Shown piece after piece: positions 34,094 to 41,433 of a stretch of 60,377 nucleotides of DNA (the stretch's first letter is position 1; each line of letters opens with the position of its first letter). The notes below the pieces were generated by a model. It was not told the DNA's origin. It did no database searches and saw only the letters and a program-made list of their open reading frames with translations. The stretch is taken from positions 1-60,377 of the forward strand of contig CAIPAI010000016.1 in the NCBI GenBank assembly GCA_903863015.1. The letters run 5' to 3'. The position numbers and the translations under genes are program-made. The DNA is from an uncultured Actinomycetes bacterium. Its GTDB lineage: Bacteria > Actinomycetota > Actinomycetes > Nanopelagicales > Nanopelagicaceae.

Positions 34094-35113
34094 TTACTTA
34101 CGAAGCTTAGGCATTCCTAATTTAAATTCGCGACCCTTGGTAACTCCGTCGGAGCGCCACAGCAACATCACCACGAGGGAAAGTGCGATAACAATGGCAC
34201 GAGTTCCGTTCGGCAAGTGAACAACAATTCCAAGAATGGGTTTCTGTTGTTCCATCATCAAAAGGATCTGGCCTATACCGGTGACCAATAGCGTGCCTAC
34301 GGTTGCGCCCCAAAGACTCGCCCCACCACCGATGATCAACATGGAAAGGGTCATGAAGGTGTACGGCAAGTAATAATCCTGAACCTGTACCGTTCCGGCT
34401 ACGTGAGCAAACATCGCACCGCCAAGACCTGCGATAGCGCCCGAAAGTGTGAATGCAATCCAGCGCACTCGCATGATGCTGATCCCCAAAGCAGGCGCCG
34501 CCAGTGGATCCTCGCGAGTGGCGCGCAAAGTACGACCTGCACGCGAGATGCCAAAGAGGTAGACGGCGAGCATCACTATCACCGTTAAGACAACTGGCTC
34601 TTCAAAAAATTGGAATGGCGGCAGGGCAAGCAGAGCTTGAGAGCCGGGCCCAATTCGGTTGTTGTTAAAAAAGATGTTGTAAGCAACACCTAGAAGAGCA
34701 AAGGTTGCGATGCCAGCAGCTAAACCGTTAAGGCGCATGAGGAGTAACCCCGAGAGCCCTGCGACAATCGCTCCAGCAAGGATGGCCAGAACGAGGCTCG
34801 GATACATGCCGAGATTTAAGTTCACCAAGAACGGGTAGAGGTGTTGCAACTGTAGGGAGTGCTCTTTGATATTGCTCGGGGTTGTAACAATTCCCGAAGC
34901 AAAGGCGCCAAACATGGCAAACGCTCCATGTCCAAACGAGAGCACACCCGAATTACCTACGAAAACATGAAGCGCAAGCACCATCACGAAGAGCGCCAAA
35001 GTGCTCTGCACGATGAGTAGCCCCTGGGCAGATTGCAGGCCGACCGCATACGAAAAAGCGACCACAAGTAAAATTGGCCCGAGGAGTTCTTGGAGCCGAA
35101 GTCGAGTAGTCAT
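34094..35113 (-). CDS. livM: Branched-chain-type ABC transporter permease LivM
   Basis: 339 residues, about nine membrane segments. The N-terminal region GNSGVLSFGHGAFAMFGAFASG is the LivM signature, and GGGASLWGATVGTLLV resembles the C-terminal conserved block. Last gene of the Liv-type unit, sharing one base with livH. Liv-type systems carry hydrophobic amino acids and also aromatic acids. Confidence 0.93.
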   Translation of the reverse strand: MTTRLRLQELLGPILLVVAFSYAVGLQSAQGLLIVQSTLALFVMVLALHVFVGNSGVLSFGHGAFAMFGAFASGIVTTPSNIKEHSLQLQHLYPFLVNLNLGMYPSLVLAILAGAIVAGLSGLLLMRLNGLAAGIATFALLGVAYNIFFNNNRIGPGSQALLALPPFQFFEEPVVLTVIVMLAVYLFGISRAGRTLRATREDPLAAPALGISIMRVRWIAFTLSGAIAGLGGAMFAHVAGTVQVQDYYLPYTFMTLSMLIIGGGASLWGATVGTLLVTGIGQILLMMEQQKPILGIVVHLPNGTRAIVIALSLVVMLLWRSDGVTKGREFKLGMPKLRK

Positions 35114-35985
35114 CAGACACGCTCCTTCGTAGCGAACTTACTTAAGATGCCGCCAGGACGAACGAGCAAGATAACAATGACAATGACAAACATCCACGAG
35201 TACGCGTAGACCCGACCGTTGCCGAGAATGACATTGAGAAGCGAGAGCACTGCGCCAACGATAAATCCGCCCAGCGCGGAGCCGCGAAGACTATTCATGC
35301 CGCCAACCACGATGCCCACAAGAGCGAGGATGGTGATATCGAGACCAAAGCGGGGGTCGACCTGCGGATTGCCCACCACATTCACAAAAGCTACGACCGC
35401 AGCAAGAGCACCGCTGATCACGAACGCTGAAGCAATTAGTCGATTCGAGCGCACGCCGAGCAACCTTGCAGTTTGGAAATCACTGGCCGCGGCACGCAGT
35501 TGCAATCCGAGTTTCGTGCGCTCTACCAAATAGCCCATCGCTAGCAGAATCACTACGGCCAAGACGATGGTGACCACACTTGCCGTAGTAATGGAGACGC
35601 CTCCGACCGTGAATGCACCGGTCATCCACGTTGCCACTGAAGCCGAGCGCGGCAGGGCACCAAAAACTAATTCATAAACCTTTTGCAGCAGAACACTGAC
35701 GCCGAAGGAGACAATGAGCATGGTGGCCGGATTTGATCCACGTAAGCGGCGATAGGCGACGAGTTCCATAATGAGCGCCATTAACGAAGCTACCACCACT
35801 GAGAAAATGATGCTGACCAGGAGTGGGAATTGATGAGTCATTACCAACGTGTATGAGGCGACTGTAATCAACTCTGCATGCGCAAAATTGACTAAGCGCA
35901 TGACTCCAAAGACCAGACCGAGACCAAGAGCGGCTAGGGCGTAAACACCACCCAAACTCACTGCATCTAAAATTGCTTGAATCAT
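35113..35985 (-). CDS. livH: Branched-chain-type ABC transporter permease LivH
   Basis: 290 residues, eight or so membrane segments. GGVYALAALGLGLVFGVMRLVNFAHAELITVASYT is the LivH N-terminal signature and GGMNSLRGSALGGFIVG the C-terminal one. It starts directly at the livF stop and shares its final base with livM. Confidence 0.93.
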   Translation of the reverse strand: MIQAILDAVSLGGVYALAALGLGLVFGVMRLVNFAHAELITVASYTLVMTHQFPLLVSIIFSVVVASLMALIMELVAYRRLRGSNPATMLIVSFGVSVLLQKVYELVFGALPRSASVATWMTGAFTVGGVSITTASVVTIVLAVVILLAMGYLVERTKLGLQLRAAASDFQTARLLGVRSNRLIASAFVISGALAAVVAFVNVVGNPQVDPRFGLDITILALVGIVVGGMNSLRGSALGGFIVGAVLSLLNVILGNGRVYAYSWMFVIVIVILLVRPGGILSKFATKERV

Positions 35986-36705
35986 CTACTCCCCCGAATT
36001 TCCGAAGTAGGCAGCGGCGAGTTTTGCTTCGTCGGCTGCATCTTCTTTCGTCAAAGTAGCTTGCATCTTGCCGGCTCGAAGCACGTGAGTGCGCTCGGCA
36101 AGTCGCGTAACCAAATGTGCGCGTTGTTCGACGATCACCACTGCCGTTCCCGATTCGGCAATCGCAATCAACCGGTCGAATACATCTTTGACAACCGTAG
36201 GTGAGAGACCGAGGCTCGGTTCATCGAGCAGGAGCACACGTGGATCTGCGACGAGAGCCCGCGCGATAGCGAGTTGTTGTTGCTGTCCACCGCTGAGCAT
36301 TCCGGCTTGATGATCGCGATGAGTAGTAAGGACTGGGAAGAGATCATGCACGCGCTCCAAGGCGCCCTTCTCACCGTGCTTATCGCGGCGGCCAGTGAGA
36401 CCAAGGGTGAGGTTTTCGATAACAGAGAGGCCACCAAAGATTTGGCGACCTTCCGGGACAAGTGAGAGACCCAGGCGGACGATATCTTCGGGGCGCTTGC
36501 CCGAAATATCTTCACCATCGAGAAATACTGAACCGCCGCGCATACCGACCGTGCCCACGATGGCTCCAAAGAGCGTTGATTTACCTGCGCCGTTGGGACC
36601 GACGATGCCGATTAGTTCACCCTTGCTAGCGGTCAGAGATACTCCAAAGAGCACATCTACTTTTCCGTAGCCAGCGCGCAAGTCCTTCACTTCAAAGAGT
36701 GTCAT
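35986..36705 (-). CDS. livF: ABC transporter ATP-binding protein LivF
   Basis: 239 residues. Walker A GPNGAGKST, signature LSGGQQQQLAIARAL, Walker B VLLLDEPSLGLSP, H-loop in IVEQRAH. The sequence EGRQIFGGLSVIENLTLG is typical of LivF. It overlaps livG by 1 bp and abuts livH. Confidence 0.93.
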   Translation of the reverse strand: MTLFEVKDLRAGYGKVDVLFGVSLTASKGELIGIVGPNGAGKSTLFGAIVGTVGMRGGSVFLDGEDISGKRPEDIVRLGLSLVPEGRQIFGGLSVIENLTLGLTGRRDKHGEKGALERVHDLFPVLTTHRDHQAGMLSGGQQQQLAIARALVADPRVLLLDEPSLGLSPTVVKDVFDRLIAIAESGTAVVIVEQRAHLVTRLAERTHVLRAGKMQATLTKEDAADEAKLAAAYFGNSGE

Positions 36706-37442
36706 TAGTGGCCACTTCCGAATGCTGCGTCGCCTAGATATGCGCTCTTCACGCCTTCATCATTAAGCGCCGCTTGTGGGTCTCCATTAAAAATCATGGA
36801 TCCAGCGGCGAGCACGACAACGCGCGAGCACGCTTGAGCTACCAAGCCGACATTGTGTTCGACAAGGAGCATTCCGCATCCGGTCTCTTCCCGGACTTTG
36901 GATAACGCAGAAAGGAGCGCAGGTACTTCGTGTTCGTTTAATCCCGCAGCGGGTTCATCCATAATCAAATACTTGGGTTGCGCAGCAAGTGCTCGTGCTA
37001 ATCCGACGAGTCGGGCTGACCCATGTGAGAGCCCACCGGCCGGAATGCCTTCAAGATCAGTAATACCTAGAACTTCGAGAACATGTTCACTGCGTTGACG
37101 TGCGATCTTTCCGGAGAGCCCCAAACCCAGGGCACCCAGTGCCACATTCTCTGCGACTGTTAATTGTGGAAAGAGGCGCCCAGCTTGGAAAGTGCGAGCT
37201 ACACCCATTTGAGCGCGCACATGCGGGGCATAGTCATCAAGCGGCGTGCCATCTAACGTAACGAGGCCACCATCTTGTTTCTCGTATCCAGCAATGATGT
37301 TAATCAAGGTCGACTTACCTGCGCCGTTGGGTCCCAGCAAACCTACGGACTCACCAGCGTTCACAGTGATTGAAACGTTGTCGAGCACCTGAAGAGCGCC
37401 GAACGACTTGCTAATTTCAGCAGCCTCGAATGCTCGATTCAC
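36705..37442 (-). CDS. livG: ABC transporter ATP-binding protein LivG
   Basis: 245 residues from GTG 37442, which has AGAAGGAG 5 nt upstream; an ATG at 37460 has no ribosome binding site. Walker A GPNGAGKST, the LivG-specific GVARTFQAGRLFPQLTVAENV, signature LSHGSARLVGLARAL (His instead of the usual second Gly) and Walker B YLIMDEPAAGLN. It lies after a strong hairpin behind the binding-protein gene. Confidence 0.92.
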   Translation of the reverse strand: MNRAFEAAEISKSFGALQVLDNVSITVNAGESVGLLGPNGAGKSTLINIIAGYEKQDGGLVTLDGTPLDDYAPHVRAQMGVARTFQAGRLFPQLTVAENVALGALGLGLSGKIARQRSEHVLEVLGITDLEGIPAGGLSHGSARLVGLARALAAQPKYLIMDEPAAGLNEHEVPALLSALSKVREETGCGMLLVEHNVGLVAQACSRVVVLAAGSMIFNGDPQAALNDEGVKSAYLGDAAFGSGH

Positions 37443-37502
37443 CGGTACTCCTTCTCGCATACTTATCGCTCATAAAATTCTCAGAACTTCTCTCCTAATA
37501 AT

Positions 37503-37540
37503 AAACGCGAGGTGCGCGGTTTCCCACGCACCTCGCGTTT
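37503..37540 (-). terminator. Strong hairpin between the binding-protein gene and livG
   Basis: A perfect 14-bp stem (37527-37540 with 37503-37516) with a 10-nt loop, followed on the minus strand by TTATTATTAG. It probably terminates most transcripts after the binding-protein gene, so that protein is made in excess over the membrane subunits. Confidence 0.85.
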
Positions 37541-37552
37541 ACTTCAATCTAT

Positions 37553-38779
37553 TTACTTTGTTGGAAAGGTGGGCTTAACGGCCGCACGGTATTCCACAAA
37601 TGCATCCTTGCCATCAGTGATCTTCAACACGGCCATTGGGCGTGAGACGTTCACGTGGAGGGTTGCATCAAATGAAGTCGGACCTGCAGTGAGGTCTTCG
37701 TTCTTGAACTTCTCCATCTCGCCAGCAAGTGCCTTGCCATCGAAGCTTGCGGCGCGCGTTGCGGCGAGCGCGAAAGCTTCAACTGAAGATGCACCAGTGA
37801 TGAGACCGCTTGTGCCAGCTGGGCCACCAGTCTTGGTTTGGAATGCGGCGAGGAGATCGTTGACCTTTGGATTCGGATCATCGCCCCAGACAGATGCGTA
37901 GGTTACGACGTAGTAGTCGTTGAGCTTCGAATCTGCTGCACGCCAGAAGGCACCGTCCATACCGAAGCCCGAGATGATTGGCGTGTTAACGCCAGCACCA
38001 CGGATAGCAGCGGCGGCTTCAGCGCCACCGCCTGGGTATGAGCAGAGTGCGATAACGGCAGAGCCGTCCTTCTTTGCGTTAGCAACCTGTGCGGTCACTG
38101 GCTTATCGAGCTTGCCTGCTTGGGTCTGGCTGAATTGCTGCACAGACTTCACAGTTCCACCGAGTTCCTTGAAGCGTGCTTCGAAAGCATCGCATTGGCT
38201 GGTGGTGTAAGCAATCGACATATCCTTGAAGAGAGTCGCGGTCTTGCCGAGCTTCTCGAAGGCGTACTCAGCCATGATCGCTGATTCGCCAGGAACAGCA
38301 GAACCGAGCGAGAAGCCGAGTGGAAGGCCGTTGTCTGGGCCCATTGCAGTTGAACCTACGCAAGGAGCAATGACGAGAACACCTGCGGTGTTAGCGACCT
38401 GTGCAGACTTTGCGTTGATATCAGCATCGCAAGTAACGAGAAGAAGCTTCGCGCCCTTTGAGATGAAGTCAGTTGCGATTTGTTGACCCTTGTCAGGGTT
38501 GGTCTCGGTGTCCACTGCTTCAAGAGTCAGTTGGCAACCATTGACGCCACCAGCGGCGTTGATCTTGTCTACGGCGATTTGAGCTGTAGTAAGAGCAGGA
38601 CCATCGAATGGTGACATGAATCCGGTCTGAGCCATTGCGGCACCAATCAAGATTGGTGCATCACATGCAGCAGCGGCTGCGGGGGCTGCAGACTCTGAAG
38701 AGCTACTTGTCGAAGTACAGCCAGCTACAAAGAGTGCAGCAGTGACGAGTACCGCGCCAAGACTTTTAGAGAACTTCAT
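37553..38779 (-). CDS. Liv-type substrate-binding lipoprotein
   Basis: 408 residues from ATG 38779 with AGGGAG upstream. Lipoprotein signal peptide with lipobox VAGC (Cys about 21), then a Ser/Ala linker and a type I periplasmic-binding fold: ILIGAAMAQTGFMSPFDGPAL, DTETNPDKGQQIATDFI, TCDADINAKSAQVANTAG. Several extra Cys residues (C69, C112, C126 and others, approximate) may form disulfides. The ligand is probably an aromatic or amino acid substrate of the island; not provable here. Confidence 0.92.
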   Translation of the reverse strand: MKFSKSLGAVLVTAALFVAGCTSTSSSSESAAPAAAAACDAPILIGAAMAQTGFMSPFDGPALTTAQIAVDKINAAGGVNGCQLTLEAVDTETNPDKGQQIATDFISKGAKLLLVTCDADINAKSAQVANTAGVLVIAPCVGSTAMGPDNGLPLGFSLGSAVPGESAIMAEYAFEKLGKTATLFKDMSIAYTTSQCDAFEARFKELGGTVKSVQQFSQTQAGKLDKPVTAQVANAKKDGSAVIALCSYPGGGAEAAAAIRGAGVNTPIISGFGMDGAFWRAADSKLNDYYVVTYASVWGDDPNPKVNDLLAAFQTKTGGPAGTSGLITGASSVEAFALAATRAASFDGKALAGEMEKFKNEDLTAGPTSFDATLHVNVSRPMAVLKITDGKDAFVEYRAAVKPTFPTK

Positions 38780-38802
38780 TAAAACTCCCTTGTCTGTCCA
38801 GG

Positions 38803-38825
38803 CGTTGGTCGGAGGTGTACCAACG
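38803..38825 (-). promoter_or_regulatory. Inverted repeat in the binding-protein leader
   Basis: CGTTGG (38803-38808) and CCAACG (38820-38825) are perfect 6-bp arms, 24-46 bp upstream of the start at 38779. Could be an operator or a leader hairpin. The rest of the 175-bp gap shows no clear promoter. Confidence 0.35.
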
Positions 38826-38954
38826 GTCGGCGAATCATCTCGCGCGCCATTCACGCCCGTCAATCATGCGCAACATTAATTTATTGGTGTCTTTTAAAAA
38901 CTCTCTGTGGAGAAAAGTCCTTTTAGCCCTCTATGGGGCATATGACCTATTTAT

Positions 38955-40139
38955 CTATGCCTCAACCACTAAGGCAATTCCCAGCCCTACCCCAATACAG
39001 GCAGCCGCCACCCCGATGCCGCCACCGCGACGGCGGAGCTCACGGGCGAGCTCCATGACCACCCGATTGGCCGAGGCACCCACTGGATGACCGATGGCGA
39101 TCGCTCCCCCATTGGGATTAACAAGGTCGCGATTAATCTCCGGAATCTCATGCAAGACAGTGAGCACCATGGATGCAAAGGCTTCATTAATCTCCCAGAC
39201 CTTCACATCTCGAATCGACTTACCCGCTCTCGCGAGCGCGCGATGGATCGCCGGAACAGGTGCAAGAGTGAATTCATCTGGTGCCAGCGCTGTCACTGCT
39301 GACGAGAGTATGTACGCCATCGGTTCTAATCCAAGTGAGTGTGCAGCGCGCTCACTTGTTATCAGTGAAGCCGCGGCACCATCATTGATGGGCGATGAAT
39401 TTCCGGCAGTCCCGCTTCCTCCGGGAGTGAATGCAGACTCCAACGCACCGAGACTCTCCATCGTGGTGCTGGGACGAATCGATTCATCACGCGCCAGTCC
39501 GTTCATTTCAAAGACGTGATCATGGAGGCCGGCCTCCCACGCTGCATGTGCACGCACATGGGAGCGCACGGACCATTCATCTTGCTCAGCGCGACCGATT
39601 CCGAGGCGCTCTGCAATCCGCTCTGAACTCTGACCCAACGAGAGAATCCAATCGGGGTGCATCTTGGGATTAATTAAGCGCCAACCGACCACGCTCTGAT
39701 GTGCAACGGAATCCGGCGAGAGGGCAGGTGCACCCTTTTCTTGACTGCGCTCCACAATCCATGGCGCCCGACTCATACTCTCCACGCCGCCAGCAATCAT
39801 GATGTCGGCATCTCCCGAACGGATCGCGCGCGAGGCTTGCACGATAGCTTCGGCCCCGGAACCACAGAGGCGGTTGAGGGTGACACCAGGAATCGTGTGG
39901 GGCAAGCCAGCTAGGAGAACTCCCATGCGAGCCACGTTGCGATTATCTTCTCCGGCGCCATTGCTATCGCCGGCGATCACATCTTCGATATCTGCAGGGT
40001 CCAGGCCCGGAGTCCGATCCACCAGGGCGCGCAGGGTGGCGGCAAAGAGGTCATCGGGGCGGATAGCCGAGAGGGTGCCCCGGTTCTTCCCAAAGGGGGT
40101 ACGGGTGGCATTGGCCAGGACGGCGCGTGAGGTACTCAT
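38955..40139 (-). CDS. Acetyl-CoA acyltransferase (thiolase)
   Basis: 394 residues from ATG 40139 (the longer frame to 40163 is not supported by homology). The nucleophile Cys is in LNRLCGSGAEAI near residue 87, NEAFA near 340, GGAIAIGHPVGASANR near 369, and the second catalytic Cys in AAACIGVGLG near 380. It resembles the beta-ketoadipyl-CoA and medium-chain degradative thiolases and would release acetyl-CoA at the end of the ring-opened chain, or cleave an aroylacetyl-CoA. It is divergent from the SDR-RidA operon. Confidence 0.92.
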   Translation of the reverse strand: MSTSRAVLANATRTPFGKNRGTLSAIRPDDLFAATLRALVDRTPGLDPADIEDVIAGDSNGAGEDNRNVARMGVLLAGLPHTIPGVTLNRLCGSGAEAIVQASRAIRSGDADIMIAGGVESMSRAPWIVERSQEKGAPALSPDSVAHQSVVGWRLINPKMHPDWILSLGQSSERIAERLGIGRAEQDEWSVRSHVRAHAAWEAGLHDHVFEMNGLARDESIRPSTTMESLGALESAFTPGGSGTAGNSSPINDGAAASLITSERAAHSLGLEPMAYILSSAVTALAPDEFTLAPVPAIHRALARAGKSIRDVKVWEINEAFASMVLTVLHEIPEINRDLVNPNGGAIAIGHPVGASANRVVMELARELRRRGGGIGVAAACIGVGLGIALVVEA

Positions 40140-40146
40140 CTGTCGT

Positions 40147-40152
40147 ATTATT
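40147..40152 (-). promoter_or_regulatory. Candidate -10 for a leaderless thiolase mRNA
   Basis: On the minus strand AATAAT (5 of 6 bases of TATAAT) ends 7 nt before ATG 40139. No Shine-Dalgarno is present. Confidence 0.4.
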
Positions 40153-40226
40153 GCCGATCGCAAGGGATACGCACTATTCCGCCTTGATCACTGAGACGGA
40201 AGAGTAGGCCCCCTGCGGTAGCACGC

Positions 40227-40274
40227 CCAACATCACGTCCAACATCACGTCCGAGATCTAATCCGAGATCTCTC
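40227..40274. repeat. Four tandem 12-bp units upstream of the SDR-RidA operon
   Basis: Two perfect copies of CCAACATCACGT (40227-40238, 40239-40250) are followed by two related CCGAGATCT-type 12-mers (40251-40262, 40263-40274). The array ends 18 bp before the SDR start at 40293, so it lies in the promoter or leader. It may be an iterated protein-binding site. Confidence 0.7.
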
Positions 40275-40292
40275 TGAAGCGAAGGGGTGGTC

Positions 40293-41042
40293 ATGATCGC
40301 TACCTCTCTGCGTTGCCTAGTAACAGGGGCGGGCCGCGGAATCGGACGCGGCATTGCCCATGATCTCATATCAGCCGGTCACCAGGTGGTCCTCACCGCG
40401 CGCACCGAGAGCGAACTCTTAGAGAGTGCGGCCGGTGCAGAGAACGCGTATGTCATCACGGCCGATGTCACCACCAACGCCACTGAAATAGTGCGCAAAG
40501 CCACCGAGCTTTTAGGGGGTCTCGACGTACTTGTACTCAACGCTGGCGAAGGTATCTCATCAAAGTTTGAAAAGACCAGCGATGAATTATGGAATAGCCA
40601 AATCGCACTTAACCTCACGGCGCCCTTTCAGATGATGCGAGCGGCACTCCCGGCGATGAAGGCGCAAGAGTTCGGCCGCATTGTTGTGGTGGCTAGCAGC
40701 GCCGGAAAAATTGGCGCTCCTTACATCGCCGCATACACGGCAGCTAAACATGGGGTATTGGGGCTAGTGCGATCAGTTGCCGCAGAGAACCCCGATTGTG
40801 GAGTCACGGTCAACGCAGTCTGTCCTGGTTATGTTGATACGCCGATGACCCAACGCTCAGTCGCAAACGTTGTGGCGCGCACCGGAGCGAGCGAAGAATC
40901 CGTAATCGCGGCACTCGTGGCTCACGAACCAAATAGACGTTTACTTACAGTGCAAGAGGTTTCTAATGCAGTTCTTCGACTGATCAACGGAAATAGCAAT
41001 GGCACCGCTGTCGACCTACCTGAAAGGGAGAGCAATGCTTGA
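40293..41042 (+). CDS. Short-chain dehydrogenase/reductase (3-hydroxyacyl-CoA dehydrogenase type)
   Basis: 249 residues from ATG 40293, with GAAGGGG upstream. TGAGRGIGRG at 11-20, NAG at 83-85, Ser 136, Tyr 148 and Lys 152 (YTAAK). Arg after strand 2 (LTART) suggests NADP. First gene of a five-gene operon with RidA, acyl-CoA synthetase, CoA ligase and mutase genes; it overlaps RidA by 8 bp. Probably oxidises a hydroxyacyl-CoA intermediate. Confidence 0.88.
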   Translation: MIATSLRCLVTGAGRGIGRGIAHDLISAGHQVVLTARTESELLESAAGAENAYVITADVTTNATEIVRKATELLGGLDVLVLNAGEGISSKFEKTSDELWNSQIALNLTAPFQMMRAALPAMKAQEFGRIVVVASSAGKIGAPYIAAYTAAKHGVLGLVRSVAAENPDCGVTVNAVCPGYVDTPMTQRSVANVVARTGASEESVIAALVAHEPNRRLLTVQEVSNAVLRLINGNSNGTAVDLPERESNA

Positions 41043-41433
41043 ACCAATCAATCCGGAGGTCCTCGCTCCGCCCGTGGGATTTAGCCATGCCATGGTTGCC
41101 CCTGCTGGCGCGCGCATTATCTTCCTCGCCGGACAAACCGCACTGAATAAAGAGAATGTGATTGTCGGCAATGGAATCGTTGAGCAATTCGAACAAGCTC
41201 TCACCAATATGCTTACGGCGCTCGCCGCTTCGGGCGGATCGCCTTCAGATTTAGCTCGCGTCACCATCTATTCCGTAGATCCGATTAATTACCGAGCGCA
41301 TGCGCGCGAAATTGGAGAAGTGTGGAAGCGCCATATCGGCAAGCACTACCCCGCGATGGCACTCATCGGCGTCGTACGCCTATGGGACGATGCAGCACTC
41401 GTCGAAATCGAAGGCACTGCGGCTATCTCGTGA
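41035..41433 (+). CDS. RidA/YjgF-family protein, non-canonical
   Basis: 132 residues from ATG 41035, with AAGGGAG upstream. The RidA fold shows in IIFLAGQTALN, FEQALTNMLTALAASGGSPSDLARVTIY and EVWKRHIGKHYPAMALIGVVRLWDDAALVEIEGTA. The Arg that canonical RidA uses to hydrolyse enamines (in PARSCVEV) is Met here (PAMALIGV), so this belongs to an Arg-less subfamily whose reactions are mostly unknown. In this cluster it could act on the enamine left when 2-aminobenzoyl-CoA is dearomatised, but the missing Arg makes that uncertain. Overlaps its neighbours on both sides. Confidence 0.85.
   Translation: MLEPINPEVLAPPVGFSHAMVAPAGARIIFLAGQTALNKENVIVGNGIVEQFEQALTNMLTALAASGGSPSDLARVTIYSVDPINYRAHAREIGEVWKRHIGKHYPAMALIGVVRLWDDAALVEIEGTAAIS

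Noticed and set aside
41322-41429. N-terminal extension of the ADP-forming synthetase
   Set aside because: It lies wholly inside the RidA gene in another frame; GTG 41430 overlapping the RidA stop is the expected coupled start.
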